Numbered from the stretch's first letter, positions 26,163 through 35,034 are shown. The stretch is 58,103 bases of DNA from Eggerthellaceae bacterium UBA3686 (GCA_002371495.1 DFIX01000040.1:1-58103); one strand, 5' to 3'. A program made the numbers and translations. Notes: generated by a model not told the origin, from the letters alone.

Positions 26163-27332
26163 TTATTCCGACTGCGCTTCCTCTTTCATGGTAACGCCCT
26201 CGGGATACAGCACGGCGAACTCATCCTTTTCCGAAATGGTGTAGAAGCCGTTCTCTTCGCATTCCTTCTTGAACGAAGCGGCTTTCTCGGGATCGCCGTA
26301 GTCTCGTTGGGTGTCGTCGCAAAGAAGCATGTAGGCGCGCCCACCGTACTTGTCGTTTTGACACGTGTAGGTCGCCATCGAGAAGTCACCCGTCGAGTTG
26401 CCGAAAGCCAGGACGGGCAACTTGCCGATTTCCTGCTGGATGACCGTGGCCTTGTTGGTCTTCTGGTTCTTGATGAACAACCGACCCTCGATAACCAGGT
26501 CGTCTTCGGGTTCCAGCTCGTAGAACATGCTGTCTTCGTTCTCGTCCCCGCTTGCCACGTAGAGCAGGTCCGTACCGATGACGCGGTCGTACGGAACGTA
26601 TTCGTCCAGCACTCCCTCGGTCATAACGCGCACGGCGTCACGATAGGTAGCGCTGACGATGAAGACCTTGTAGTCGTTATCGCAGAGGTATTTCACCAGC
26701 GCCACCATGGGCTGAAAGTAGGCCTGCCCGTAGGTCATGCCCTCGAACCCCCACACGGGCGTCGCCTTGAACTTGCGCACCGCCTCGGCATAGGTCTCGG
26801 GGGTCAGGCCCTCGTAAAGCTTGGGCCCCATTTCGCGCTCTTTCGCGTCGAAGTCATCGATGGGCACCCCTTTGAGCACCTTGTCTTCCCATGCTTGGGC
26901 GAAGGCCTTCAGCTCATCCGAGGGCTGGTAGCTGTCGTCGTGTAGCGCGCGCTGGATGAACAGCCAGTCGTTGAAGTAGGTGGGAAACCGCTCGCCGTAG
27001 AGCGTACCGTCCATGTCGAACACGGCAATCCTGTCTTCTTCGGGAATGAATCCGCTCGAGTCCGGATCGACCGATGCGGAAACAAATTCCATGATTGATT
27101 GCATCGCCGGAGAATCGGCCTGCCAGTAATCGATGGCCGCCTGCTTTGTCGCCGCGTCTTCCGATGCAAAAGCTTCCGCCGCACCGCTGCCCGACGCCGA
27201 GACGTCCGCACTCGAGGCGCTTGAAGCCGCGCTGCTCGTCGACGAAGACGGGCTATTCGTCGACGCGGCACACGCCGCGAGCATTACCGCACAACAGCAC
27301 AGGGCGACGAATCCAGCAAATATCCTTTTCAT
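26163..27332 (-). CDS. HAD-superfamily phosphatase lipoprotein
   Basis: A 389-residue exported phosphatase. The signal peptide ends AACA with the lipid Cys about residue 17, then a Ser/Ala linker. HAD motif I is IAVFDMDGTLYGER (nucleophile Asp and DxD), motif II IVSAT, and motif IV GNSTGDFSM. Substrate is not evident; acid phosphatase or phosphocholine/phosphoserine hydrolysis are options. Start at ATG 27332 follows AGGAAGG and opens the signal peptide; upstream in-frame residues are not signal-like. It is convergent to the decarboxylase-like gene. Confidence 0.85.
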   Translation of the reverse strand: MKRIFAGFVALCCCAVMLAACAASTNSPSSSTSSAASSASSADVSASGSGAAEAFASEDAATKQAAIDYWQADSPAMQSIMEFVSASVDPDSSGFIPEEDRIAVFDMDGTLYGERFPTYFNDWLFIQRALHDDSYQPSDELKAFAQAWEDKVLKGVPIDDFDAKEREMGPKLYEGLTPETYAEAVRKFKATPVWGFEGMTYGQAYFQPMVALVKYLCDNDYKVFIVSATYRDAVRVMTEGVLDEYVPYDRVIGTDLLYVASGDENEDSMFYELEPEDDLVIEGRLFIKNQKTNKATVIQQEIGKLPVLAFGNSTGDFSMATYTCQNDKYGGRAYMLLCDDTQRDYGDPEKAASFKKECEENGFYTISEKDEFAVLYPEGVTMKEEAQSE

Positions 27333-27574
27333 GGCCGCTTTCCTTCCTGGCGCATAGTTGCCGAGACCCGAAAGACAAGGTCTCGTGTTCCCAGCGAATC
27401 TTACCCTAATCGCAGACGGCATAGCAAAAGCACCGGCACGTCACGAGGACGACGGCCGCCACCATAACGTCACCGCTCGCTTCTTCGTAAAACTCGGTCT
27501 TGCAATCTACTTGCTCAATATGCATAATGCAACGTGCGCATTTTCGCTGAAGCTATCGGAATCGTCCGCGAAAC

Positions 27575-27672
27575 CGGTAGTGGAGAAAACTCTGGAGAAC
27601 TCTTAAATGAGTGCCGAAGGTGCAAGGCCGGCGCGAAGCCGGCTGAATCTCTCAGGCAAAAGGACAGAGGCG
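27575..27672 (+). ncRNA. Glycine riboswitch (single visible aptamer)
   Basis: The conserved glycine aptamer can be read directly: GGAGAAAACTCTGGAGA, then GTGCCGAAGGTGCAA, a GCCGGC-GAA-GCCGGC stem, and ATCTCTCAGGCAAAAGGACAG with AGG. Only one aptamer is apparent. It lies 84 bases before the ATG of the AGCS symporter gene, so glycine controls that transporter, probably at translation or by an expression platform in 27673-27735 that I could not resolve. Confidence 0.93.
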
Positions 27673-27755
27673 GCCCGGTCGATTTTCATTCTTGTCGGCG
27701 CTCGTTTAAGCCTTCTTCGGAGTCCAAGGACTACTGCAAGGAGGTTTTTGTTTTC

Positions 27756-29333
27756 ATGGAAGCAGCGCTGCTCGAAGTTGTCTCGACCGTCAATTCGTAT
27801 TTGTCCAACTACGTCCTGCTGATCCTGTTGATCGGCACGGGTCTTTACTTCACCATCCGCACGAGGGGCGTGCAGTTCCGCTGCTTCGGCGAGGGATGGA
27901 AGAAGATGTTCGGCGGGTTCTCGCTTTCGGGCGGCGATCATGGCGGGCACATGAGCTCGTTCCAGGCCCTTGCCACCGCAATCGCCGCTCAGGTCGGCAC
28001 GGGTAACATCGTCGGCGCGTGCGGCGCTATCCTCATCGGCGGTCCTGGCGCAATCTTCTGGATGTGGATCATCGCGCTGCTCGGCATGGCAACCAACTAC
28101 GCCGAGGCGACGCTCGCGCAAAAGACCAAGGTCGTCGACGCCAACGGCACCGTGCATGGTGGCCCCGTGTATTACATCACCACGGCGTTCAAGGGCGCGG
28201 GCGGTCGCTTCCTGGCCGGGTTCTTCTCGGTGGCCATCATCTTGGCGCTCGGCTTCATCGGCTGCATGGTGCAGTCAAACTCGATCGCCGAAACCATGAA
28301 CAACGCCACGGGCATTCCCACCTGGGCCATCGGCATCGTCGTTGCCGCGTTTGCGGGCTTCGTGTTCATCGGCAACGTCCACCGTCTGGCCTCGGTCACC
28401 GAAAAGCTCGTCCCCCTCATGGCCGTTGTCTACCTGATTGGCGGACTCGTCCTGCTCATCATGAACGCCGGCCGCTTGCCCGGCGCAATCGCGCTGATCT
28501 TCACATGTGCGCTCGACCCGTCATCCGCCATGGGCGGCGCGTTCTTCGGCCTCATCGCCGCATTGTCGCAGGGCGCCAAGCGTGGGCTTTTCAGCAACGA
28601 AGCCGGCATGGGCTCGACCCCGCACGCGCATGCCCTCGCAAAGGTCAACGACCCGCATGAGCAGGGCGTTGTTGCGATGATCGGCGTCTTCGTCGACACC
28701 ATCGTGGTCGTCACCATGACCGCCCTCGTCGTCATCAGCGTGCTCTATGTCGGCGATGGCCCACTTGCAACCGCCTACGAGAACGCCGGCAAGTACGAAA
28801 CCGTCGCCGAATTCGTCTCGGCCGAGGGCGACGCCATTGCGGAAGGCTACCTGCTCTCGCCTACCGGCGAGCTCGTCGACTCCGAGGGCACGCCGGTCCT
28901 GACCAACGACGACCTGAACGACCCTGCCAAACTCGCCGGCGCCATCGGCATCTCCAAGACCAACATGGCCCAGCTCGCGTTCGGCACGTTCTTCACGACC
29001 GGGTTCGGCAACGTCTTCGTGGCCATCTGCCTGCTGTTCTTCGCGTTCTCGACCATCCTGTCGTGGAACCTGTTCGCCAAGCTGAACGTGCGCTACCTGT
29101 TCCGCAACGGCAACACGCGCGTGGCGGTGCTCGTGTTCTCGGTCATCGGCATCGCGTTCGTGTTCATGGGGTCGGTACTACAAAACGACCTGGTCTGGGA
29201 GCTGCAGGACATGTTCAACCAGCTGATGGTCATCCCCAACGTAATCGGGCTGATCGCGTTATCGGGCTGGGTCGTCAAATGCTCGTTCGCGCGCGGCACC
29301 AAGACCGACGAGCTCATGAGCGAGGAACTGTAA
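27756..29333 (+). CDS. Sodium/alanine-glycine symporter (AGCS family)
   Basis: A 525-residue membrane transporter that couples Na+ entry to alanine or glycine uptake. Family signature text includes TRGVQFRCFGEGWKKM, AAQVGTGNIVGACGAI, GGPGAIFWMWIIALLGMATN and KRGLFSNEAGMGSTPHAHA. About ten helices are evident, with an insert near residues 350-390. Start at ATG 27756 has AAGGAGG upstream; the longer frame runs through the riboswitch and is not coding. The riboswitch makes glycine a likely substrate. Confidence 0.94.
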   Translation: MEAALLEVVSTVNSYLSNYVLLILLIGTGLYFTIRTRGVQFRCFGEGWKKMFGGFSLSGGDHGGHMSSFQALATAIAAQVGTGNIVGACGAILIGGPGAIFWMWIIALLGMATNYAEATLAQKTKVVDANGTVHGGPVYYITTAFKGAGGRFLAGFFSVAIILALGFIGCMVQSNSIAETMNNATGIPTWAIGIVVAAFAGFVFIGNVHRLASVTEKLVPLMAVVYLIGGLVLLIMNAGRLPGAIALIFTCALDPSSAMGGAFFGLIAALSQGAKRGLFSNEAGMGSTPHAHALAKVNDPHEQGVVAMIGVFVDTIVVVTMTALVVISVLYVGDGPLATAYENAGKYETVAEFVSAEGDAIAEGYLLSPTGELVDSEGTPVLTNDDLNDPAKLAGAIGISKTNMAQLAFGTFFTTGFGNVFVAICLLFFAFSTILSWNLFAKLNVRYLFRNGNTRVAVLVFSVIGIAFVFMGSVLQNDLVWELQDMFNQLMVIPNVIGLIALSGWVVKCSFARGTKTDELMSEEL

Positions 29334-29336
29334 ACA

Positions 29337-29381
29337 TGACAATTTGGGGAGTCTCCCCTTACTGTCAAGGGAGACTCCCCC
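29337..29381. terminator. Bidirectional terminator made of a double palindromic repeat
   Basis: TGACAATTTGGGGAGTCTCC opens the element; GGGGAGTCTCCCC (29346-29358) pairs with GGGAGACTCCCC (29369-29380). Almost the same as the element at 26078, again between convergent genes (symporter and lipase). Confidence 0.75.
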
Positions 29382-29389
29382 TTCTGTCG

Positions 29390-30469
29390 TTAATCGAGGC
29401 TTTCCAACAGGTCCATGAGGTCATCGAAGAACGGGTGCGGGTTCTGCTTCCTCAGGTAGCCTCCCGTGAAGTAGCTGTGGTCGGCGCGAAGGTCGGGCAT
29501 GATGTTCCAGATGCCCTTCTCGACGTGCCCCCTGTCGAGCGGCTTGCACGGAGCGCCGAGCGGCGCCCGCGCAGAAGCGGTGTTGACCAACCCGTCGTTC
29601 GCATGCCAATCGTCGCCCGCCACGAAGCCGGCCTTCGTCTTGCAGCTGTAACACCCCATGTACGCGCAGGACTTCACGAACAGGGGGTCTACGACCGATT
29701 CGCTCGGGATGCGCGTGCCGTTCGGACCCGGTGCCGTGGCATCGCACGCCACCGAGAGGTAGTACACATGCGGCAACGTAGAAATAGTGCCGTTGAGCGC
29801 CTGCGCGTTGTCCGGCAGCATGTCGTAGTTCGCCCAGTCGCGCAAATCGCGTCCGTCGGTCTTCACCTTCGTCATCGACTTCATGAAGCGGTCGAGCAGC
29901 TTGCTTTTTATGGAAACCTTCACGTCGGGTTTCTTGAAACTCTTATCGTTCGCCAGCTCGTAGGCCGTCGTCCCGTTGCTCGGTGCGGCGAGGGTGACGA
30001 TGGCGCGCACGCGCTGGCCCATGCCGCCAACGAAGAGCGGCGACAGCTCGTCTGCGGACGTGGCCTCGCGCTCCTCTGCGCTGCCGTTTGCGAGCAGCTC
30101 TGAGAGCAGACGGATGGTCGCCCCGCCGAACGAGTGGCCGATGAGCACCAGCTGCGTATCGTCGTCCCACACGGGAATAAGGGCCTGGCCGGTAAAGTCG
30201 CGCCCGAAGCGATCGTGCCGGTATTCCCGACTGTGAGCCACACCATAATCGGTCACGGCACCAGCGATCTGCGCATACAGCTCGCAGGCACGGTCCCACG
30301 CGCTCCCCTGCGGAGCCACGCTCGCCGCAAAGGCGCTGTAACCTCGGGCGCGAAGCGAACCTACCACGTCTCCCGAGGCCCTTCCCCAGTAGGGTTTCTT
30401 CTCGTATTTCTCGTCATACTGCCCGCTGCCGTTCAGACCGTGGCAGAAAACATAGGTGATGTGTGCCAT
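29390..30469 (-). CDS. Alpha/beta-hydrolase, lipase-like (staphylococcal-lipase type)
   Basis: A 359-residue hydrolase. The nucleophile elbow is LIGHSFGG, with FCHGLNG near the N-terminus forming the oxyanion region. NDGLVNTAS and RADHSYFTGG carry likely Asp and His of the triad, laid out as in glycerol ester lipases of staphylococci. No signal peptide is seen at the chosen start ATG 30469, preceded by GAGGGGAGC; the longer frame adds 25 residues lacking family sequence. Probably a cytoplasmic or non-classically exported esterase/lipase. Confidence 0.8.
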   Translation of the reverse strand: MAHITYVFCHGLNGSGQYDEKYEKKPYWGRASGDVVGSLRARGYSAFAASVAPQGSAWDRACELYAQIAGAVTDYGVAHSREYRHDRFGRDFTGQALIPVWDDDTQLVLIGHSFGGATIRLLSELLANGSAEEREATSADELSPLFVGGMGQRVRAIVTLAAPSNGTTAYELANDKSFKKPDVKVSIKSKLLDRFMKSMTKVKTDGRDLRDWANYDMLPDNAQALNGTISTLPHVYYLSVACDATAPGPNGTRIPSESVVDPLFVKSCAYMGCYSCKTKAGFVAGDDWHANDGLVNTASARAPLGAPCKPLDRGHVEKGIWNIMPDLRADHSYFTGGYLRKQNPHPFFDDLMDLLESLD

Positions 30470-30922
30470 GCTCCCCTCGCGTTCAACTCTTCCAAACGAA
30501 AGACTACTCGCCCACCAGCGCCATGCCCAGCTCACGCACTGCAAGACGCTCCTGCGGGAAAACTTCTTCGTGGCGCCGCTGCGTTGATTGCCTGCCTCGC
30601 TGTCGTCAGAAACCTTAACCGACTACTGCAGAAGCAAGCGTATCATATCGTGCGAGCAGGACAGCGCTCGCTCTAACGAGGAGCCTGTTCGCCGTGGAAG
30701 CTCGCCGGACGTATCTCGACACCGTCATCGACGTGCAAGCATGCCTTGCACGTCCTTCTCTCGGGTTCTAGGTTAAATGACCTACATCCGTTACATCGCC
30801 CCGCAGCATTGGCGCGCCCTCTGCTTGACGGTCCGAACAGCACCAACAGTACCACGCAATTCGCGCGATAATGGCGTATCCTATTACCATGAGAACACTT
30901 CCGAGCGCGCGAAGGGACGCGA
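30470..30922. other. Intergenic stretch, possible Cys-rich remnant
   Basis: No convincing gene. On the minus strand a frame ending at 30673 contains RCNGCRSFNLEPERRTCKAC, a CxxC-x11-CxxC pattern like a zinc ribbon, but it has no start codon or ribosome site nearby. The plus-strand part after 30840 carries the promoter region of the zinc-ribbon operon. Confidence 0.3.
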
Positions 30923-31786
30923 TTGAAGCCCGATGCAAACCACCAGGCCGGCCTCCGGCCTCTAAGCAACAGAACTGGCACCAAAGAAGGGCAGGTCACC
31001 TGCCCCGATTGCGGAGCTGGCTTTTCCGTTGACGAGCCCCGCTGCCCCTATTGCGGTGCGCTCAACCCTTCCGGCGCCGAAAAAGCCTACATGAACGAGC
31101 TCGCCGAGATCAATGAAGATGTCGCCGAGCTCGCAGATGACGCACAAGAAGATTTCAGGGCGAGCCTTCGCGGCAACGCCCGCCGCACCGTCGTCATCGT
31201 CGTCATCGTCGTAGCGGCACTGGCCGCGATGTTCCTGGCCTCCAACTGCATCGGCAAGGGCCAGGAGCGCCATGCGGTCCAGGAATTCCAGACGCGCGAG
31301 AGCTTCCGCGCGCAGCACTTCGACGAGTTCGACCGGCTCTACGAGGCGGGCGACGACGACGCGCTCAGCGAATACGCTTGGAGCCTGATGGACGAGCCCG
31401 GCTTCGACGCCCTCTTCTCGTGGGAGCACATCGGGCTTTTGCAGGCGCACGACGCATGGGAGGCCCTGCGCTCGACCGCAGACCGAATCGGGGCAGGCGA
31501 ATGCAAGCTCGACGACTACGTTTGGTCGGTCTCGCTGGCTCTGCGCTTGGCGCAATTCGACACGAGCGACCGCACCCTCGGCGCCGCGCTTTCGCCCGAG
31601 GACGAAAAGCGCGCCGCCGTCTACCGCGCATATGGACGACAGTTCCTGCAAAACGTGCTGCAGATGTCCGATGACGAGATCGCCGCCTTCGCCGATGAGG
31701 CAAAGGACTCAGACGGATACGTTCAGGAAAAGAAGCTGAAGCATAACCTCGAGGTGCGCCTAAAGCAGCTCGGGACTTCGTTTTAA
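30923..31786 (+). CDS. Zinc-ribbon membrane protein A
   Basis: A 287-residue protein with an N-terminal four-Cys zinc ribbon (CPDC and CPYCG), a charged helix, one membrane span (VVIVVIVVAALAAMFLAS) and a mostly helical, acidic extracytoplasmic domain. I place the start at TTG 30923 with GAAGGG upstream, because no ATG precedes the zinc ribbon; this is the least certain point. First of three adjacent genes encoding one-span proteins of the same sort. Function unknown; such proteins may be envelope-associated sensors or assembly factors. Confidence 0.7.
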   Translation: MKPDANHQAGLRPLSNRTGTKEGQVTCPDCGAGFSVDEPRCPYCGALNPSGAEKAYMNELAEINEDVAELADDAQEDFRASLRGNARRTVVIVVIVVAALAAMFLASNCIGKGQERHAVQEFQTRESFRAQHFDEFDRLYEAGDDDALSEYAWSLMDEPGFDALFSWEHIGLLQAHDAWEALRSTADRIGAGECKLDDYVWSVSLALRLAQFDTSDRTLGAALSPEDEKRAAVYRAYGRQFLQNVLQMSDDEIAAFADEAKDSDGYVQEKKLKHNLEVRLKQLGTSF

Positions 31787-31804
31787 AAGCACAGGAGACA
31801 CGCG

Positions 31805-32548
31805 ATGAAATGCCCGAACTGCGGCGGACAGATGGGACTCGAAGACGCATTCTGCCCTTACTGTGGCACGCGCAACGCCGAAGCCGCCCAGCATCAATCC
31901 GACATGGCGCACTTTCGCCAGGAATACCAGCGCACACAGGCCGAAGTCGCGCAGAAAACGTCGTTTCTGCAGCGCCACGGCAGCTGGCTCATAATCCTGA
32001 CGGTGCTGCTTGTGGCGCTCATCGTCGGCATCATCTTGCAGGTGAGCGCTTGGGACATCGGCTATTCGATCCGCGAGAACAACATCCAGCGCACCGCCGT
32101 CGAGGACAGCCAGGTCATGGATGCCTACCTGGCCAAAGGCGACTACGGGCAGTTTGTCGGGTACTACGATGCCAACAGCATCTCGTTCGATGACGAAAAC
32201 CCCTACCAAGGCGTGCATTCGGCAGCATCCGCCTACGTTGACCTCCTGAAGGACGTTGCGTCAGTCAACAGACCCTCGAGCTGGACGCTCAAGCCCGAAT
32301 ACATCTCGGACACATGCGACTACATCGCGCGCTCGCTCATGCGCATATACACAGTCGAAGAGCAGTACTCGTACAACACCGAGCGCTACCTGCCCGCCGA
32401 CAAGCGCGTCTTCATCGATGACATTCGCGGGCGCGCAGGTGCTATCGCCAAGACGTACTTCGGGCTGACCGACGAGGAAGTCCAAGAAATCCCAAACATG
32501 TCCGAAAGACGATTGAGCACGCTCATTGAAAGGGGGATCGCATCATGA
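31805..32548 (+). CDS. Zinc-ribbon membrane protein B
   Basis: A 247-residue protein starting MKCPNCGGQMGLEDAFCPYCG, again a zinc ribbon, then a polar helix, one span (LIILTVLLVALIVGIILQV) and an extracytoplasmic domain of about 160 residues. GGAGA precedes ATG 31805, 18 bases after the stop of gene A. Gene C overlaps its end by four bases. No family recognised beyond the zinc ribbon. Confidence 0.8.
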   Translation: MKCPNCGGQMGLEDAFCPYCGTRNAEAAQHQSDMAHFRQEYQRTQAEVAQKTSFLQRHGSWLIILTVLLVALIVGIILQVSAWDIGYSIRENNIQRTAVEDSQVMDAYLAKGDYGQFVGYYDANSISFDDENPYQGVHSAASAYVDLLKDVASVNRPSSWTLKPEYISDTCDYIARSLMRIYTVEEQYSYNTERYLPADKRVFIDDIRGRAGAIAKTYFGLTDEEVQEIPNMSERRLSTLIERGIAS

Positions 32549-32979
32549 CGCGCGCCGATATCAGCAAGAAATCCCCCGTGAAAGTGCTCGTGATCATCGT
32601 CGCCATAGCCGTGATCTTGGTATACATCTCGGTAGCGATGCTCATCAGCGACGCAGCGAAGGGAAGGTCATTCGACTACGACGCCCGCGATTACCTGTAC
32701 TCGGCGGAAAACGCCCGGTACGACAACCTCTACGACACCGCGATATACGACATGGAAAGGCATGCCGCATACAACGACGACGTGCAGGAATGCCGTGCGC
32801 TTGCGTTCTACTACGAGCAGGCCGTGCTCGAGCGCGCTTACCGCGAGTCGGGCGACACCGCCAAGGCCGACGAATTCGCCGAGCGCATGAAGGAATACGA
32901 AGCGCAACTCGGCACCCTGTCGTCAAGGACGAAAGACGTGCAAGACCTTTTGGACCGCTCCGTGCTAAGCCGCCGCTGA
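32545..32979 (+). CDS. Single-span membrane protein C of the zinc-ribbon operon
   Basis: A 144-residue protein with a membrane helix near the N-terminus (VLVIIVAIAVILVYISVAML) and a helical, Tyr/Asp/Glu-rich exterior part suggestive of TPR-like helices (YDNLYDTAIYDMERH, FYYEQAVLERAYRESGD). It lacks a zinc ribbon. The ATG overlaps the stop of gene B (ATGA at 32545-32548), so it is coupled. Probably works with the two upstream proteins. Confidence 0.75.
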   Translation: MTRADISKKSPVKVLVIIVAIAVILVYISVAMLISDAAKGRSFDYDARDYLYSAENARYDNLYDTAIYDMERHAAYNDDVQECRALAFYYEQAVLERAYRESGDTAKADEFAERMKEYEAQLGTLSSRTKDVQDLLDRSVLSRR

Positions 32980-33135
32980 CAGGGTGCGGACATGCGCCCG
33001 CTCGAAGCGGTCGTGTACGCATAGGGCCTTTCTGGCCGAGGACACGTCAGCGGGAACGAGTAGCGGGGCGGCCTTGCCGCTCGCTCCCGCCGCTTATTCG
33101 GGCCGCCTGCACTTGCGCCATAAAGGCGCGCCTCG

Positions 33136-34719
33136 CTAACGGCCGAGGAGCTCGGCCAAATCGGCCTCGGGCGTGGAAATCGGCGCGATGCTGTAGTTCT
33201 GGACCAGCACATTCAGCACGTTCGGGCTGATGAATGCGGGCAGCGTCGGCCCGAGCTTGATGTTCTTGATTCCCAGGTGCAAAAGCGTCAGCAGAATGCA
33301 AACCGCCTTTTGCTCGTACCACGACAAGACCATCGAGAGCGGCAGGTCGTTCACGCCGCAGCCGAACGCATCCGCAAGCGCGACGGCAACCTGGATGGCG
33401 CTGTAGGCGTCGTTGCACTGACCCATGTCCATGAGGCGCGGTAACCCGCCGATCTGCCCCAGGTCAAGGTCATTGAAGCGGTACTTGCCGCATGCGAGCG
33501 TCAGCACGACGGTATCGTCGGGTGTGGCCTTGACGAAATCGGTGTAGTAGTTGCGGCCCGGACGCGCGCCGTCGCAGCCGGCAACCAGGAAGAAATGCTT
33601 GATGGCGCCCTGTTTCACGGCGTCGATAACCGTATCGGCTACTGAGAGCACCGTGCCCCGGGCAAAGCCTGTCGTGACGGTCGTGCCGCCGTTGATGCCG
33701 GTCATCTGCTGAGGTTCGGCATAGCCGCCGAGCTCGAGCGCGCGCTCGATGACAGGTGAAAAGTCCTTGTCGGCGCCGATATGCGTGCAACCTTCGAACG
33801 AAACCATCTCGGTCGTGAACACGCGGTCGGAATAGCTGTCCTTCGGCGGCATCAGACAGTTGGTAGTGAACAGCACGGCGCCGGGGATGTTGTCGAATTC
33901 CTTCTTCTGGTTCTGCCATGCCGTACCGAAATTACCTTTAAGGTGCGAATACTTCTTCAGCTCGGGATACGCGTGCGCGGGCAGCATCTCGCTGTGCGTG
34001 TAGACGTTGACGCCCTTGCCCTCGGTCTGCTCGAGAAGAAGCTTCAGGTCGTACAGGTCGTGACCGGTCACGACGATGAACGGGCCGGGCTCGACCTCGA
34101 GCGACACGGTCGTGGGCTCGGGCGTGCCAAACGTGCCGGTGTTGGCGGAATCGAGCATAGCCATGCAGCTGAGGTTGACCTCGCCCACCTTCAGCACGAG
34201 CGGCAGAAGCGAATCGATTGAACCGGGCTCGGCCAGCGCAGCCAGAGCCTCGACGAAGAACGCGTCGACCGCTTCGTCATGGCTGCCGAGCACGCGCGCA
34301 TGGTAGGCATAGGCGGCAGTGCCGCGGATACCGAACAGCACAAGCGATTTCAACGAGCGGATGTCCTCGTCAGCGTTCCAAATGTTGGCCATATCGTAAT
34401 CGGGCGCGACCTCGCAGCTATGCGCAGCAGCCACGGCAGCCGCCTCGGCGTGCACCTCCTGAATGAGGGCGCGCACCGAGAACTCGTTGAAGTTAACGTT
34501 CGTCACGCAGGTGAATAGCCCGTCGACGACCAGCTGGTACGTGCGCTCGCCCACTGCGCCCGCAGCCTGGCACGTGCGCGCAAGCCCCACCAGCGCACCG
34601 GTCAGCTCATCTTGCGCAGCGGCAACGTCCTCGGCCTTGCCGCATACGCCCACATGCCCCGTGCACGCTTCGCACTTCGCCGTCTGCTCGCACTGGAAGC
34701 AAAACATCTTCTCGGTCAT
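33136..34719 (-). CDS. hcp: Hydroxylamine reductase (hybrid cluster protein)
   Basis: A 527-residue Fe-S enzyme linked to nitric oxide and hydroxylamine stress in anaerobes. The N-terminal cluster ligands lie in MFCFQCEQTAKCEACTGHVG and the Cys after it. Later segments such as TTNCLMPPKDSYSDRV, GCDGARPGRNYYTDF and TLACGKYRFNDLDLGQIGG hold ligands of the hybrid cluster. Start at ATG 34719 follows GGAGCG; two other in-frame ATGs (34731, 34707) are possible. No reductase partner (hcr) is adjacent. A palindromic site lies about 170 bases upstream. Confidence 0.95.
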   Translation of the reverse strand: MTEKMFCFQCEQTAKCEACTGHVGVCGKAEDVAAAQDELTGALVGLARTCQAAGAVGERTYQLVVDGLFTCVTNVNFNEFSVRALIQEVHAEAAAVAAAHSCEVAPDYDMANIWNADEDIRSLKSLVLFGIRGTAAYAYHARVLGSHDEAVDAFFVEALAALAEPGSIDSLLPLVLKVGEVNLSCMAMLDSANTGTFGTPEPTTVSLEVEPGPFIVVTGHDLYDLKLLLEQTEGKGVNVYTHSEMLPAHAYPELKKYSHLKGNFGTAWQNQKKEFDNIPGAVLFTTNCLMPPKDSYSDRVFTTEMVSFEGCTHIGADKDFSPVIERALELGGYAEPQQMTGINGGTTVTTGFARGTVLSVADTVIDAVKQGAIKHFFLVAGCDGARPGRNYYTDFVKATPDDTVVLTLACGKYRFNDLDLGQIGGLPRLMDMGQCNDAYSAIQVAVALADAFGCGVNDLPLSMVLSWYEQKAVCILLTLLHLGIKNIKLGPTLPAFISPNVLNVLVQNYSIAPISTPEADLAELLGR

Positions 34720-34768
34720 AATTCGCTCCATTCCGCCGCCTTCACCGGCAGCACTACCCGATGTGGGA

Positions 34769-34803
34769 GCTGACAAAATGGGGAGACTCCCCTTTTTGTC
34801 AGC
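34769..34803. repeat. Palindromic repeat GCTGACAAAA...TTTTGTCAGC
   Basis: The best-formed copy of the dispersed family: arms GCTGACAAAATGGGGAG and CTCCCCTTTTTGTCAGC with one mismatch. It lies in the hcp leader, between the palindromic operator and the gene. Confidence 0.8.
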
Positions 34804-34886
34804 TTCCACACCTATTCCTCGTCTTTCGTCGCGACCCGACGTTCCTGTCGGTCGAGTACTAGAATGACGTTTCTATAACCACATGT

Positions 34887-34904
34887 ATGTTGTTAATACA
34901 ACAT
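34887..34904. promoter_or_regulatory. Palindrome ATGTTGT-TAAT-ACAACAT upstream of hcp
   Basis: A perfect 7-4-7 inverted repeat in AT-rich DNA. Its size and TTGT/ACAA half-sites resemble FNR/CRP-superfamily sites, to which HcpR belongs. The minus-strand DNA just downstream holds GGTTATAGA as a possible -10. It lies about 170 bases before the hcp start. Confidence 0.55.
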
Positions 34905-34940
34905 TATGAAAAATACTCGGCATGCGGTACGCAGAGCATA

Positions 34941-34978
34941 AAAACGGGGTAACAGCCCCTCGGCTGTTACCCCGTTTT
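34941..34978. terminator. Strong bidirectional terminator
   Basis: AAAACGGGGTAACAGC (34941-34956) pairs perfectly with GCTGTTACCCCGTTTT (34963-34978), with A- and T-runs at the ends. It ends the ferritin-like operon on the minus strand. Confidence 0.9.
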
Positions 34979-35034
34979 ATGGCGAAATTATTTGGCTGCC
35001 AGAATCAACGGGATACGCCCCGTTGACATGCTCG

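Noticed and set aside
30673..30999. Minus-strand frame with CxxC-x11-CxxC
   Set aside because: No start codon near the Cys part, and its upstream end overlaps the plus-strand zinc-ribbon gene. Noted only as a possible remnant.
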